DNA from: Gammaproteobacteria bacterium
GTDB lineage: Bacteria > Gemmatimonadota > Gemmatimonadetes > Longimicrobiales > Gaopeijiaceae
NCBI GenBank assembly: GCA_028819075.1
Contig: JAPPMM010000038.1
Location: 62,001-126,000 of the forward strand
DNA length: 64,000 nucleotides
Direction of reading: 5' to 3'
Shown here: positions 45,857 through 54,221 of the stretch, one piece after another
How the letters are laid out: the number at the start of each line of letters is the position of its first letter
How positions within the stretch are numbered: position 1 is the first letter of the stretch
Translations under genes and position numbers: made by a program
The notes under the pieces: model-generated
Databases searched by the model: none
Seen by the model: only the letters and a program-made list of their open reading frames with translations
Told to the model about the DNA's origin: nothing

Positions 45857-47473
45857 CTAGCCCAGCGGTGGGGCGCTTTCTGGCGGGCGCCGGTGCCCCG
45901 TGGCCTGCTCGAAAGCATAGCCGAAGCGAATCAGCATCCCTTCAGCAAAGGGGCGGCCCAGGAACTCGATGCCGATAGGCAGGCCGTCCGGGGTGAAGCC
46001 GGCGGGAACGGTGAGCGCGGGCCAGCCGGTCAGCGGGCTGAGCAGGCGGTTGTCGCCAAGGCCGTAGTCGTCGGCCGGGGAGGGATTGGTCTCGACGTCC
46101 GGGGCGATGAGGGACGGCGGGTGGTCAAAGGTGGTGTGCACCAGCGCGTCGAGGTCGTGGTCGGCCATCACCTGGTAGATATCCTGGCGGAGCTGGCCGC
46201 GGGCCAGCAGGTAGGCCAGATAGCCGGGGTCGCGGGTGGTCTTTCCGAGTGAGTTCGCCAGCCCGGTCGCCCGCCAGGGCGTCACGCGACCGCTGAGCAG
46301 GATGGAGCGCAGGGTGGTGTGGGGCGGGTCGTCGAGCTCCGCCAGGTAGGCGTCGGTGGCGGTCTCGGTCTCGTGGGAGTTCATGGAGTAGATGGCGTTG
46401 ACCCCGTCGACTCCGGGGAGGGCCACGCCGTCCACCACCTCGGCGCCGAGCGCGCGCAGCTGTTCGACGGCCGCATCGACGATCGCGCGAGCCTGCCGGT
46501 ATCCCTCCGAATCCGTGTCCAGCGCCTGGTCCATGGGGTCGCGGATGATGCCGATGCGGGCCCCGTCGAGCCCATCCCCGGAGAGCCCGTCGCTGTAGGA
46601 ATCGGGAACCTGGCCCGCCGACATCGCGGTCACCGGATCGTTGGGGTCGTACCCGGCGATGGCGTCCAGCAGGATGGCCGCGTCCATCACCGTGCGGGTC
46701 ATCGGCCCCATGGTGTCGGTGGTGGGGTTGGCGGGCATCATCCCGTAGCGGCTGACCAGCTGGAGGGTGGGCCTGAGCCCGACCAGCGCATGCACCGCCG
46801 ACGGGCCGCGGATGGAGCCGCCGGTGTCCTCACCGATACCGATCATGCCCAGGTTCGCGGCCACGCCCGCGCCCGTCCCCCCGGACGAGCCGCTCGGGTT
46901 GCGCCGCGGGTCGTACGGGTTGCGGATGAAGCCGAAGCCCGAGCCCACGTAGCGCGATGCGAACTCGCCCATGTTGGTCTTGGCGATGATGAGCGCGCCC
47001 GCATCCTTCATCCGGGTGACGATGGTGGCGTCCCGGGAGGACACGAAGTCCGCGAAGAGCGCCGATCCGTATGTGGTGGGCATGTCGCGGGTCTCGACCT
47101 GGTCCTTGAGGAGGACGGGGATGCAGTGCAGCGGCCCGCTGAGTCCGCCGCCGGCGAGGGCCTGATCGAGGCGAGCTGCTTCGTCGAGGGCGGCGGGGTT
47201 CAGGTTGGCGATCGTGTTGAGCCGCCGTCCCCGCTGGTCGTAGGCCTCGATGCGGTCCAGGTAGCCCTGCACCAGTTGCACGCAGGTCAAGTCACCGGAG
47301 AGGAAGGCGGCGTGCACCTCGGCGATGGTCGCCTCCTCGATTTCGAAGTCCTGGGCGAACGTCACGCCCGGCGCGGCCAGGAGCAGGCCTGCGGCCAGCA
47401 GGAGCCTGATCGGGCGCAAGGTGCGAGAGCGGGAGCGAGTCGTCCATGTCACAGGAAGCGATCCGGGATTCAT
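45857..47473 (-). CDS. secreted amidase (amidase signature family)
   Basis: A 538-residue amidase with a Sec signal peptide ([18 protein letters not shown]). Catalytic Lys is in [12 protein letters not shown], the signature with cis-Ser and nucleophilic Ser is in [16 protein letters not shown], and [21 protein letters not shown] follows. The motif set is shared with the amidase at 14367-15998, but signal type and flanks differ, so it is a distinct paralogue. The ATG at 47473 follows GGAGAAACCCG. The unit is divergent from the hydroxyisobutyrate-dehydrogenase-like gene and upstream of the PsyrTA-like pair on the same strand. Expected role: hydrolysis of an external amide. Confidence 0.93.
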   Translation of the reverse strand: MNPGSLPVTWTTRSRSRTLRPIRLLLAAGLLLAAPGVTFAQDFEIEEATIAEVHAAFLSGDLTCVQLVQGYLDRIEAYDQRGRRLNTIANLNPAALDEAARLDQALAGGGLSGPLHCIPVLLKDQVETRDMPTTYGSALFADFVSSRDATIVTRMKDAGALIIAKTNMGEFASRYVGSGFGFIRNPYDPRRNPSGSSGGTGAGVAANLGMIGIGEDTGGSIRGPSAVHALVGLRPTLQLVSRYGMMPANPTTDTMGPMTRTVMDAAILLDAIAGYDPNDPVTAMSAGQVPDSYSDGLSGDGLDGARIGIIRDPMDQALDTDSEGYRQARAIVDAAVEQLRALGAEVVDGVALPGVDGVNAIYSMNSHETETATDAYLAELDDPPHTTLRSILLSGRVTPWRATGLANSLGKTTRDPGYLAYLLARGQLRQDIYQVMADHDLDALVHTTFDHPPSLIAPDVETNPSPADDYGLGDNRLLSPLTGWPALTVPAGFTPDGLPIGIEFLGRPFAEGMLIRFGYAFEQATGHRRPPESAPPLG

Positions 47474-47646
47474 CGGGTTTCTCCGGCGTGGTTGCGCGTT
47501 GGCAGAACTCGGTCGCGCGTCGGAAGAAGGGGGATGGAAGCGGAGCTTGCCGGTTCCGCGAGGGCGCTGACGATTGCCCCGGGCATCCGGCTCCAACACT
47601 ATCGTGTCCATCACGCATCCTCCACAACCTGGCAGAGACCGAAGAC

Positions 47647-48567
47647 ATGGCTGATCTCGACATTCAACCAGGCAGGACCCGCATCGGCTGGATCGGGCTG
47701 GGCGTCATGGGCCGCAGCATGTGCGCGCACGTCATGGACCACGGGTTCGACGCGACCGTCTTCACCAGGACTCGGGCGACGGCCGCTTCGGTGCTTGAGA
47801 AGGGCGCGTCATGGGCCGACAGCCCGCGCGCGGTAGCCGAGCGGAGCGACGTGATCTTCAGCATCGTCGGCTTCCCGCGCGACGTGCGCGAGGTGATCCT
47901 GGGCGAGGACGGCGCCCTCGCGGGGTGCGAGCCCGGAAACGTGCTCGTGGACATGACCACCAGCGAGCCCTCGCTCGCGGTCGAGATCTACGAGGCCGCG
48001 CGCGCGAAGGGGGTGGCCAGCGTGGACGCCCCCGTGTCGGGAGGCGACATCGGGGCCCGCGAGGGCCGCCTGTCGATCATGATCGGCGGCGACGAGGACG
48101 TGGTGGAGGCGCTGGATCCGTGCTGGCGGGCGATGGGGAAGGCCATCGTGCGCCAGGGAGGACCGGGGGCGGGCCAGCACGCCAAGATGGTGAACCAGGT
48201 GCTGATCGGCCCGCTGATGATCGGGATGTGCGAGGGGCTGCTCTACGCCTACCGGTCAGGGCTGGATCTTGAGACGGTGATGCAGTCGGTGGCTCCCGGG
48301 GCCGCCGGAAGCTGGTCGCTCTCCAACTACGGCCCGCGCGTGATCGCCAACGATTTCGACCCCGGATTCTTCGTCGAGCACTTCGTCAAGGACATGGAGA
48401 TCGCGCTCGCCGAGGCAGGCCGCATGAAGCTGGCGCTTCCGGGACTGGCGCTGGCGCACCAGCTGTATAACGCCCTTCGCGCGCAGGGGAAGGGACACAG
48501 GGGAACCCACGCGCTCCAGCTCGCGCTGGCCCATCTGTCCGACATCGACTGGATGGGACGGGACTGA
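47647..48567 (+). CDS. beta-hydroxyacid dehydrogenase (3-hydroxyisobutyrate dehydrogenase family)
   Basis: A 306-residue NAD(P)-dependent oxidoreductase. Rossmann motif [14 protein letters not shown], substrate motif [22 protein letters not shown], catalytic Lys in [13 protein letters not shown], and the helical C-terminal domain ([22 protein letters not shown]) are all present. Family members oxidise 3-hydroxyisobutyrate, tartronate semialdehyde or similar compounds. Together with the methylmalonate-semialdehyde dehydrogenase at 56551-58029 it could serve valine breakdown, but the genes are 8 kb apart and the substrate is not certain. The ATG at 47647 opens the conserved part. A tandem repeat lies between this gene and the convergent acylase. 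Confidence 0.9.
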   Translation: MADLDIQPGRTRIGWIGLGVMGRSMCAHVMDHGFDATVFTRTRATAASVLEKGASWADSPRAVAERSDVIFSIVGFPRDVREVILGEDGALAGCEPGNVLVDMTTSEPSLAVEIYEAARAKGVASVDAPVSGGDIGAREGRLSIMIGGDEDVVEALDPCWRAMGKAIVRQGGPGAGQHAKMVNQVLIGPLMIGMCEGLLYAYRSGLDLETVMQSVAPGAAGSWSLSNYGPRVIANDFDPGFFVEHFVKDMEIALAEAGRMKLALPGLALAHQLYNALRAQGKGHRGTHALQLALAHLSDIDWMGRD

Positions 48568-48584
48568 CGCGCTTTGCCCCGGCC

Positions 48585-48628
48585 CTGACATCTACTGACA
48601 ACTACACTGACATCTGCTGGAAACTATC
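48585..48628. repeat. two imperfect 22-bp tandem repeats in convergent gap
   Basis: Units 48585-48606 and 48607-48628 agree at 17 of 22 positions (both open CTGACATCT and contain AACTA). They fill most of the 65-bp gap between convergent genes and end 4 bp before the acylase stop. The stretch is lower in GC than its neighbours. Function unknown. Confidence 0.6.
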
Positions 48629-48632
48629 TGGT

Positions 48633-50939
48633 TTACGACCCTCCCGGAGCCAGCACCAGCCGATTCTCCGCCTGCGCCTCCACGGCTTCGCGCGAGAAGA
48701 GCATCGGGAAGTACTCCCGGTTGGCCCAGTCATCGGTGAGGTTGCCGTAGTAGGGGCTTCCCGGCCGGCCAGACTGTCCCGGCGCGTTGGTGAACAGCGA
48801 CCCGTCCAGGTCGGCGAAGTCGACGATGTGCCGGTAGGTGGCCCCCGTCGCCGCCACCGTGCCCGCGCCCCCGGAGCGCTCCGCCGACGGCAGGTCGTAG
48901 GCCGTCACCAGGGCGTGCGGGAACTCGTTCGTGTGGTCGCGACCCCAGCGCCACTGGGCGGGGTCGTCGCCCTGGTCGAGTGCGATGCGGTCCAGGGCGG
49001 CGGCTAAGGCCGCCTCCAGCGCGGCTGCTGAATCCCCGCCCCCATCGCCCGCCGCCCGGTCGAGCACGTCCCCGTCGATGCGGCGGTAGATCGCGGCCGC
49101 CCGGCTGTCGCGGTCGAAGACGCCGTTCCAGGCCGCGAGTTCGGCCCGGTATGTCTCCACTGCCGCGTCGCTCGCCGTCCATCCCCCGAAGAGGGCCGCG
49201 TGGGCCGCGCCCGACGCCGAGTACGCGTCCTGCTGGAGCACCCGCGAGTCGTCGAGCGTGAAGTCGCTGCCCGCGTTCAACACCTCCTGCACGCGCGCGA
49301 AGCGGGCGAAGGGGCCGGCGGTCTTGAAAAAGAGCGGCGGGTCGTAGCCCGGCGGGTGGATGTCGTGGTTGGCCGTCCCCACCCAGCCGCGCTCCGGGTT
49401 GTACTCGGTGGGCAGATCATCGCGGAAGCCATCCCATTCGTATTCCCCGGTCCCGGGCACCGGCAGCCGCCCGTGCCAGTTGGGGCGGCTCGGCGAGAGC
49501 GCGGCGGCCTGCCAGGCGATGTTCCCGTCCGCGTCGCCGCAGATCATGTTCTCCGTCGGTGCCAGCCAGTAGCGCATCTCCTCCAGAAACGCGCTGCAGT
49601 CGGAGACCACGTTGAGCCGCAGACCTGCCAGGTATCCCGTGGTTCCCGGTTCGTGCATGGTCGAGCGCATGGCGTAGGCGAGGTTGTTCCCGGGATCCCG
49701 ATGGAAGATCGGGCCGTGCCGCGAGAACTCGAGTTCCAGGGTCACGGGCTCGCCGTCCCTGACCTGGACGGTTTCGGTGATGGTCCGCACTTCCTCCCAG
49801 CCGTCGCCCCAGCGCACCTGCTTCGGGTTGTCCGGGTTCACCTGCTCGACGTACACGTCGGACTGGTCGGTGCCGACGATGGTGAGGCCCCAGGCGATGC
49901 GTCCGTTGTGCCCGATGGCCACGCCGGGCAGCACCGGCTCGGTCGAGCCGATTGTGGTCCACCCGGGCGCGTCCAGATGCACCACGTAGCGGAGCGACGG
50001 GTTCGTCACCCCGCGATGCGGGTCGTTGGCCACGATCGCATGGCCGCTCGCCGTGTGGCTCCCGTGAATCGCCCAGTTGTTGCTCCCGGGGGAGGTTTCG
50101 CGCGCCCCCAGGTTGAGCGCCATCTCCGACCCGGTCCAGCCGTCGTAGGGCGCCGCCAGCGGCGGGCTGCTCATCGCGTTGCGGAACCCGGTGACGCCCG
50201 CCAGCACTTCGCCCGAGATCAGCGACATGTCGACGCCGTCGGGGACGGCCAGCTCCCGCCACGGGGTCGGATTCGCCTGCCGGTTGGCTTCCTCCGCGCC
50301 CAGATCGGCCACGCGCAGCGCCAACTGCAGCTCCCGCCGCACATCCGCCACCGGCATCGCCGTCTGCATGCGCAGCAAAGGCGTCTCGGCGCTCCAGTAT
50401 TCGGGCTCCAGACCCGTGAGCAGGAACTCCACGGGCAGCTCCCCGGCCGCCGTCGCATGGTCGATGTACGCGTTGATCCCCGAGGCGAAAGCCTCCAGGA
50501 TGCGCCGGCCCTCCGGGTGGTAGGTGGTGAACTCGGCGTCGTCGAACGGACCCCGGAACATGAGCAGGCGCGCGACGCGGTCATGCTGCAGCGCCTCCGC
50601 GCCCAGCAGCTCGCTCAGCCGCCCCTCGCCGGCCCTCCGGTACATCTCCATCTGCCAGAGGCGGTCCTGCGCCTGGACGAAGCCCTGCGCGAAGAACAGG
50701 TCGTCGATGCCCGAGGCGTAGATGTGGGGGATCCCCCAGGGATCGCGCAGGACCTCGACTTCGGCTTCGAGTCCCGGAACTTCGATACGCCCGTCGATCT
50801 GGGGCAGCTGCCCCCGGGCCAGCTCCTCGAAGCTCGCGGCGGGCCCATCCGCGCACGCGCTGATGAAGGCCAGGAAGCCGAATGTGGCGATGGCGACGCC
50901 GGGGCGCCGGGTGAATCCGGAGATACGGATGGGGCGCAT
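48633..50939 (-). CDS. penicillin acylase-family N-terminal-nucleophile hydrolase, lipoprotein
   Basis: A 768-residue exported hydrolase of the penicillin amidase family. It has a lipobox (AFISACADG), an alpha-subunit region with VLRDPWGIPHIYA and FAQGFVQAQDRLWQMEM, and the cleavage/nucleophile site in SPGSNNWAIHG, where Ser286 should become the N-terminal catalytic residue of the beta subunit after autocleavage. IVANDPHRG and AGVAIGHNGRIAWG-like segments follow. Family members hydrolyse acyl amides, including acyl-homoserine lactones and beta-lactams; which one applies here cannot be told. CTGGAG stands before the ATG. Monocistronic and convergent with the dehydrogenase. Confidence 0.92.
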   Translation of the reverse strand: MRPIRISGFTRRPGVAIATFGFLAFISACADGPAASFEELARGQLPQIDGRIEVPGLEAEVEVLRDPWGIPHIYASGIDDLFFAQGFVQAQDRLWQMEMYRRAGEGRLSELLGAEALQHDRVARLLMFRGPFDDAEFTTYHPEGRRILEAFASGINAYIDHATAAGELPVEFLLTGLEPEYWSAETPLLRMQTAMPVADVRRELQLALRVADLGAEEANRQANPTPWRELAVPDGVDMSLISGEVLAGVTGFRNAMSSPPLAAPYDGWTGSEMALNLGARETSPGSNNWAIHGSHTASGHAIVANDPHRGVTNPSLRYVVHLDAPGWTTIGSTEPVLPGVAIGHNGRIAWGLTIVGTDQSDVYVEQVNPDNPKQVRWGDGWEEVRTITETVQVRDGEPVTLELEFSRHGPIFHRDPGNNLAYAMRSTMHEPGTTGYLAGLRLNVVSDCSAFLEEMRYWLAPTENMICGDADGNIAWQAAALSPSRPNWHGRLPVPGTGEYEWDGFRDDLPTEYNPERGWVGTANHDIHPPGYDPPLFFKTAGPFARFARVQEVLNAGSDFTLDDSRVLQQDAYSASGAAHAALFGGWTASDAAVETYRAELAAWNGVFDRDSRAAAIYRRIDGDVLDRAAGDGGGDSAAALEAALAAALDRIALDQGDDPAQWRWGRDHTNEFPHALVTAYDLPSAERSGGAGTVAATGATYRHIVDFADLDGSLFTNAPGQSGRPGSPYYGNLTDDWANREYFPMLFSREAVEAQAENRLVLAPGGS

Positions 50940-51040
50940 GGGTTTCTCCAGGGGAAGTGTTGCGGCTGGACGCGGTGCCGGAACGCGCGCAGGCTACTAG
51001 CTTCGGGACGAAGCCGGGTCCACGCAAACAGGAACAATCG

Positions 51041-51682
51041 ATGAACTGCGATTCCAGGTCGACGAGGTGCGCTTCGTCGTTGTCCGCACTCGTTTCAGGG
51101 TTCCTTCTCCTGTGCGGCTTCGCCATGGGTGTGGCGCGCGTCGCGCATGCCCAGGGGCCGGAGATGGGCTTCGAGCATCTGGCGGGCATCGACGTCGTCC
51201 TCGCCTTCGACGATCCAACTGCCAATCGCGTGCTGGAAGCGGCGTTTCAGGAGTCGCTCGGACGCCGCATCGGGATCAACCTCCTCGCCACCGCGCAGCC
51301 GGATGCGCTGTCGGTGGTGGTGGTTGCGACCTGCGTGCCGCAGGACTGTGCGAGCGCCGAGTTCTACTCCGTGGCGCTTCTCCTGTCGAATCACTACGAC
51401 GCCACCTGGGCCATCGAGTTGCTGTCCCACGAATCGCAGGAACTCGCCGACCTCTATGCCCCAAGGGTAGCCGAACTCATGGAGCCGCTCGGGATCTGGG
51501 CCGAGGCCTGGCGCCCCGGCGAATACCGGGCGCAGGTGGACGCGTTCGTGGATCAGCTCGAGGCCAGGTGCTTCGGGCCGGCCCTGGCCCGGCGGGGGAT
51601 CATCGCGGCTCTGGCGCTCGGGGACAGCGCGCGCGCCCAACGGCTGGATCAGGTGGCCAGCGACGAGCGGGCGCTCTGTTAA
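51041..51682 (+). CDS. secreted protein of unknown function
   Basis: A 213-residue protein with a signal peptide (SGFLLLCGFAMGVARVAHAQ). The mature part is mixed alpha/beta with a Cys pair in ATCVPQDCASAEF and a final Cys, so one or two disulphides are likely. No family recognised. The ATG at 51041 follows AGGAACAATCG. It is divergent from the penicillin-acylase gene and convergent with the epimerase-like gene. Base composition is like that of its neighbours. Confidence 0.65.
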   Translation: MNCDSRSTRCASSLSALVSGFLLLCGFAMGVARVAHAQGPEMGFEHLAGIDVVLAFDDPTANRVLEAAFQESLGRRIGINLLATAQPDALSVVVVATCVPQDCASAEFYSVALLLSNHYDATWAIELLSHESQELADLYAPRVAELMEPLGIWAEAWRPGEYRAQVDAFVDQLEARCFGPALARRGIIAALALGDSARAQRLDQVASDERALC

Positions 51683-51690
51683 GGACCCCG

Positions 51691-52875
51691 TTACGCGCCA
51701 GCCGCCCTCCACGCATCCAGAACCTCCCGCTCCCGCGCGCGGCTTATCCCGGCGCGCCGGTTGAGGCGCTCGTCCTCGGGCCGCGTCCCATCCCAGTCCA
51801 CGGTGTCGCGGCTGGTCTCGGCCAGCGGACGGAAGGTGAGGCCGGCCGCGAGTGCGCGGTCGATGTCCACGTACATCAGGTCGGCTCCGGGCGCCCACGC
51901 CGGCAGATCGCCGAAGGGCCTCACCCCCTGGGCCTCCAGGAAGTCCTCGGGGACCCAGGTGAACTCGACCGGGGTCGAGGTGGCCGCGCGAATGCCGTAG
52001 AGCATCTCGGCCATCGACATGCGGGCGGCCGGGCCGGTGGCGTTGAAGTCGCCGGCGACCCCGTTCTCGGCCAGGCGCACGATCCATTCGGTGATGTCGC
52101 GCTGGTCGATGATCTGGTTGGCGTGCTCGGGGTTGCCGGGGGCGAGCACCTCGCCGCCCTCGAAGATCCGCAGCGGCCAGTAAGTGAAGCGGTCGGTCCG
52201 GTCGCCCGGTCCCACGATCAGGCCGGGACGCACGATGGTGGCGCGCCCCGGGAAGGCGGCGTGGGCGATGTCCTCGCTCAGCGCCTTCATGAGCCCGTAG
52301 TGGGCGTCGTCCCCGTCCTGCCAGCCGTCGGGAGGCGTGAAGCGCTCCGAGTCCTCGTTGATGATATGCTCGTAGAGGACGCGGTCCTTGTGCTCGTACG
52401 CGAGCCCGGGACTGATATAGGCCGAAATCGAGGAGACGAAGATGTACTGCTCGACGGCGTCCCGCAGCAGTTCGGTGCTCAACTGCGCCCAGCGGTAGTT
52501 CTGGGTGTTGTTGTCGAGCACGACGTCCCAGCTGCGCCCCTCGAGGGCCCCGAGGTCCCCGGCGCGGTCGCCGATGAGATGCTCCACGTCGGGCAGGTCC
52601 GCCTGCGCCCGGCCTCGCGTGAAGATGGTCACCTCGTGTCCGCGCTCCACCGCGTAGCGAACCATGTGCGGCCCGATGAAGCCGGTGCCGCCCAGGATGA
52701 GGAGCCTCTTGGGCGTGGGCGCCTGCTGGGGCCGCGGGCCGGATGCGGTGCCGGCTCGACGCCTGCGGCTACCGCTGCTGGAGGCGAGGCCGATTCCGGG
52801 GATGCCCAGCCCGAGTCCCAGTCCGGCCCCGGCGACGCCGGCTGTGCGCAGGAAGTCCCGTCGCGTCGGGTTCAT
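51691..52875 (-). CDS. Tat-exported NAD-dependent epimerase/dehydratase-family protein
   Basis: A 394-residue protein of the extended SDR family. A twin-arginine signal (NPTRRDFLRTAGVAGAG) leads into a low-complexity linker, then the Rossmann motif ILGGTGFIGPHMV, DVVLDNNTQNYRW, and FVSSISAYISPGLAYEHKD with a likely Tyr/Lys active region. The C-terminal half has GVAGDFNATGPAARMSM and an EDFLEAQGV segment. Export of a nucleotide-binding SDR by Tat is unusual but recurs in this window (see 25320-26192). The ATG at 52875 follows CAGGGAG. The acidic small lipoprotein gene (52892-53347) lies just upstream on the same strand with a 16-bp gap. Confidence 0.88.
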   Translation of the reverse strand: MNPTRRDFLRTAGVAGAGLGLGLGIPGIGLASSSGSRRRRAGTASGPRPQQAPTPKRLLILGGTGFIGPHMVRYAVERGHEVTIFTRGRAQADLPDVEHLIGDRAGDLGALEGRSWDVVLDNNTQNYRWAQLSTELLRDAVEQYIFVSSISAYISPGLAYEHKDRVLYEHIINEDSERFTPPDGWQDGDDAHYGLMKALSEDIAHAAFPGRATIVRPGLIVGPGDRTDRFTYWPLRIFEGGEVLAPGNPEHANQIIDQRDITEWIVRLAENGVAGDFNATGPAARMSMAEMLYGIRAATSTPVEFTWVPEDFLEAQGVRPFGDLPAWAPGADLMYVDIDRALAAGLTFRPLAETSRDTVDWDGTRPEDERLNRRAGISRAREREVLDAWRAAGA

Positions 52876-52891
52876 GGTGTGTTCTCCCTGG

Positions 52892-53347
52892 TTATAGACG
52901 GGTCAGCGAGCCCGACAGGATTACGCGCCCGCAGAAGTCGGTGTCGGCATGCTCGGAAACCTCCGCGCTTCTCGCGAAGAACCTGACGGTCGAACTGAGC
53001 GTTCTGGTGGGACCGCAGAACTCCTCGTTGACCGAGGCGGAGAAGCCTCCACCGGTCAACTCGAGGAATCCGGTGGCGTCCAGTGTTCCTGTGACGGAGG
53101 GAATCTCGGCCGTGCCGCCGGCAGCCCGGATCTCCCCGGTAATCGTCACGCTCTCCCCGGCCTGTGCGACGACGACCTCCATCGATCCCTGTATGCCCTG
53201 CTGGTTCAGCAGGAACTGGACGATGAACGATCCGGTGTAGGTGCCCGCCACATCGGGAAGGGGTCCGGTCGGCTCATCGTCGCCGCATGCCGCGCCGGAC
53301 AGCATGAGTACGGCTGCCGCAAGGCATCGTCGCCATGGCTGAGTCAT
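52892..53347 (-). CDS. small lipoprotein, unknown function
   Basis: A 151-residue protein with a lipobox (LMLSGAACGDD). The mature part is beta-rich and repeats short strands such as VAGTYTGSFIVQFLLN and TGTLDATGFLELTGGG, resembling a small beta-barrel or lipocalin-like fold. Two Cys residues (EFCGPT, DFCGRV) may pair. No family recognised. It is 16 bp upstream of the Tat-exported epimerase-like gene on the same strand and likely co-transcribed. Confidence 0.7.
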   Translation of the reverse strand: MTQPWRRCLAAAVLMLSGAACGDDEPTGPLPDVAGTYTGSFIVQFLLNQQGIQGSMEVVVAQAGESVTITGEIRAAGGTAEIPSVTGTLDATGFLELTGGGFSASVNEEFCGPTRTLSSTVRFFARSAEVSEHADTDFCGRVILSGSLTRL

Positions 53348-53534
53348 GATCGTGTCCGACCTCCTCTCACGTCCAGCTTGTTCTGAGCCGATCGCCTGCC
53401 CGGAAAGAGCCTAGCCACGGCATGGATGGGCTGCAACGGGTTCGAGCGGGGCTGGACGTTCCATTGGCGGCTCGCCATGGTGCCCGGGTGGCGATGGAGG
53501 CAGGTGCTGGCAGGCATCATTGAGGGGGTAAGGC

Positions 53535-54221
53535 GTGGAAAAAGGCCGGGAGAGTGGACTCCCGTGGCGCTTGCGCGGCCATCTGTATCGGCGCATTCGC
53601 GATTCGGGGCTCGTCCCCAGCCGTGCGGAACTGGGCGAGGGACTCGGAGCGGGAGCTGGCGAAGTGGACCGGGCGCTGGCTCTGCTCGCAGAATCTCACG
53701 TTCTGGTTCTGGACGAGGCGGGCGACGTGCGGATGGCCCATCCCTTTTCCGCCGTCGACACGCCCTTCCGCGTGCATGCCGCCGGGACCGACTATTGGGC
53801 CAACTGCGCCTGGGACGCACTCGCGATCCCGCTGCTCCTCGATGTCGACGGACGGACACCGACCGCCTGCCCCCAGTCCGGTGCTCCCATCGACCTGTCG
53901 GTTGCCGACGGGCGTGTCGAACCCGCCGATGGCGCCGTGGTTCGCTTCCCCGTGCCGGCCCGGCGTTTCTGGGACGACATCGGCTTCACCTGACGCAACA
54001 TCGTTGCCTTCCGGTCGGAAGCGGATGCGGCCCGGTGGGCGGCGAGGCGGGGCGTCGACCTCGGCGCGACGGTACCGGTCGAGACGCTGGGAGAGTTGAG
54101 CCGCGGGTGGTATGCGGGCAGGCTCAGCGACCACTGGCGTCCCTCTTCGGCGGCGTCGAAGCAGGCCCTCCTGGGGGAGGCGGGTCTGGATGGACCCTTC
54201 TGGCAGATCCATCCTTCATGA
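53535..54221 (+). CDS. merB-like: MerB-like organomercurial lyase, probable selenoprotein (in-frame UGA at residue 153)
   Basis: Read through one UGA, this frame gives a 228-residue protein with an N-terminal winged-helix part (residues 10-60) and the alkylmercury lyase core. In E. coli MerB (from memory) the catalytic residues are Cys96, Asp99 and Cys159, and Cys117 is conserved in MerBs. Here Cys91 and Asp94 (ANCAWDAL) and Cys112 (CPQSGAP) are at matching spacing. The position equal to Cys159 falls on UGA at 53991-53993: the text reads DDIGFT-UGA-RNIVAFRSEADAARW, against E. coli SFC-CHVHFFAS...EDWAS. Downstream homology continues to a UGA stop at 54219-54221, which overlaps the next gene as ATGA. 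A SECIS-like hairpin follows the UGA. Without read-through the product is a 152-residue protein lacking the second catalytic residue. The start is GTG at 53535 after GGGGGTAAGG. The alternative is a nonsense mutation. Confidence 0.8.
53991..54027 (+). promoter_or_regulatory. UGA codon with bacterial SECIS-like hairpin
   Basis: UGA is at 53991-53993. A perfect 5-bp stem CTTCC/GGAAG (54008-54012 with 54017-54021) holds the loop GGTC (54013-54016), the same four-base loop as the E. coli fdhF SECIS element. A lower stem CATC/GATG (53999-54002 with 54024-54027) closes it around an internal loop with two Us. The loop starts 19 nt after the UGA (18 nt in fdhF), within the usual bacterial range. This is a hand-drawn fold. 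Confidence 0.7.

Noticed and set aside
53535..53993. A free-standing 152-residue protein ending at the UGA at 53991
   Set aside because: It would lack the second catalytic residue and about a third of the MerB fold, while the coding sequence downstream remains conserved and overlaps the next gene. Read-through or, less likely, a recent nonsense mutation fits better.
53426..54217. N-terminal extension of the S51 gene through the MerB region in another frame
   Set aside because: This part is Arg/Pro-rich without motifs, overlaps the MerB-like gene in a different frame, and the S51 signal peptide starts exactly at 54218.
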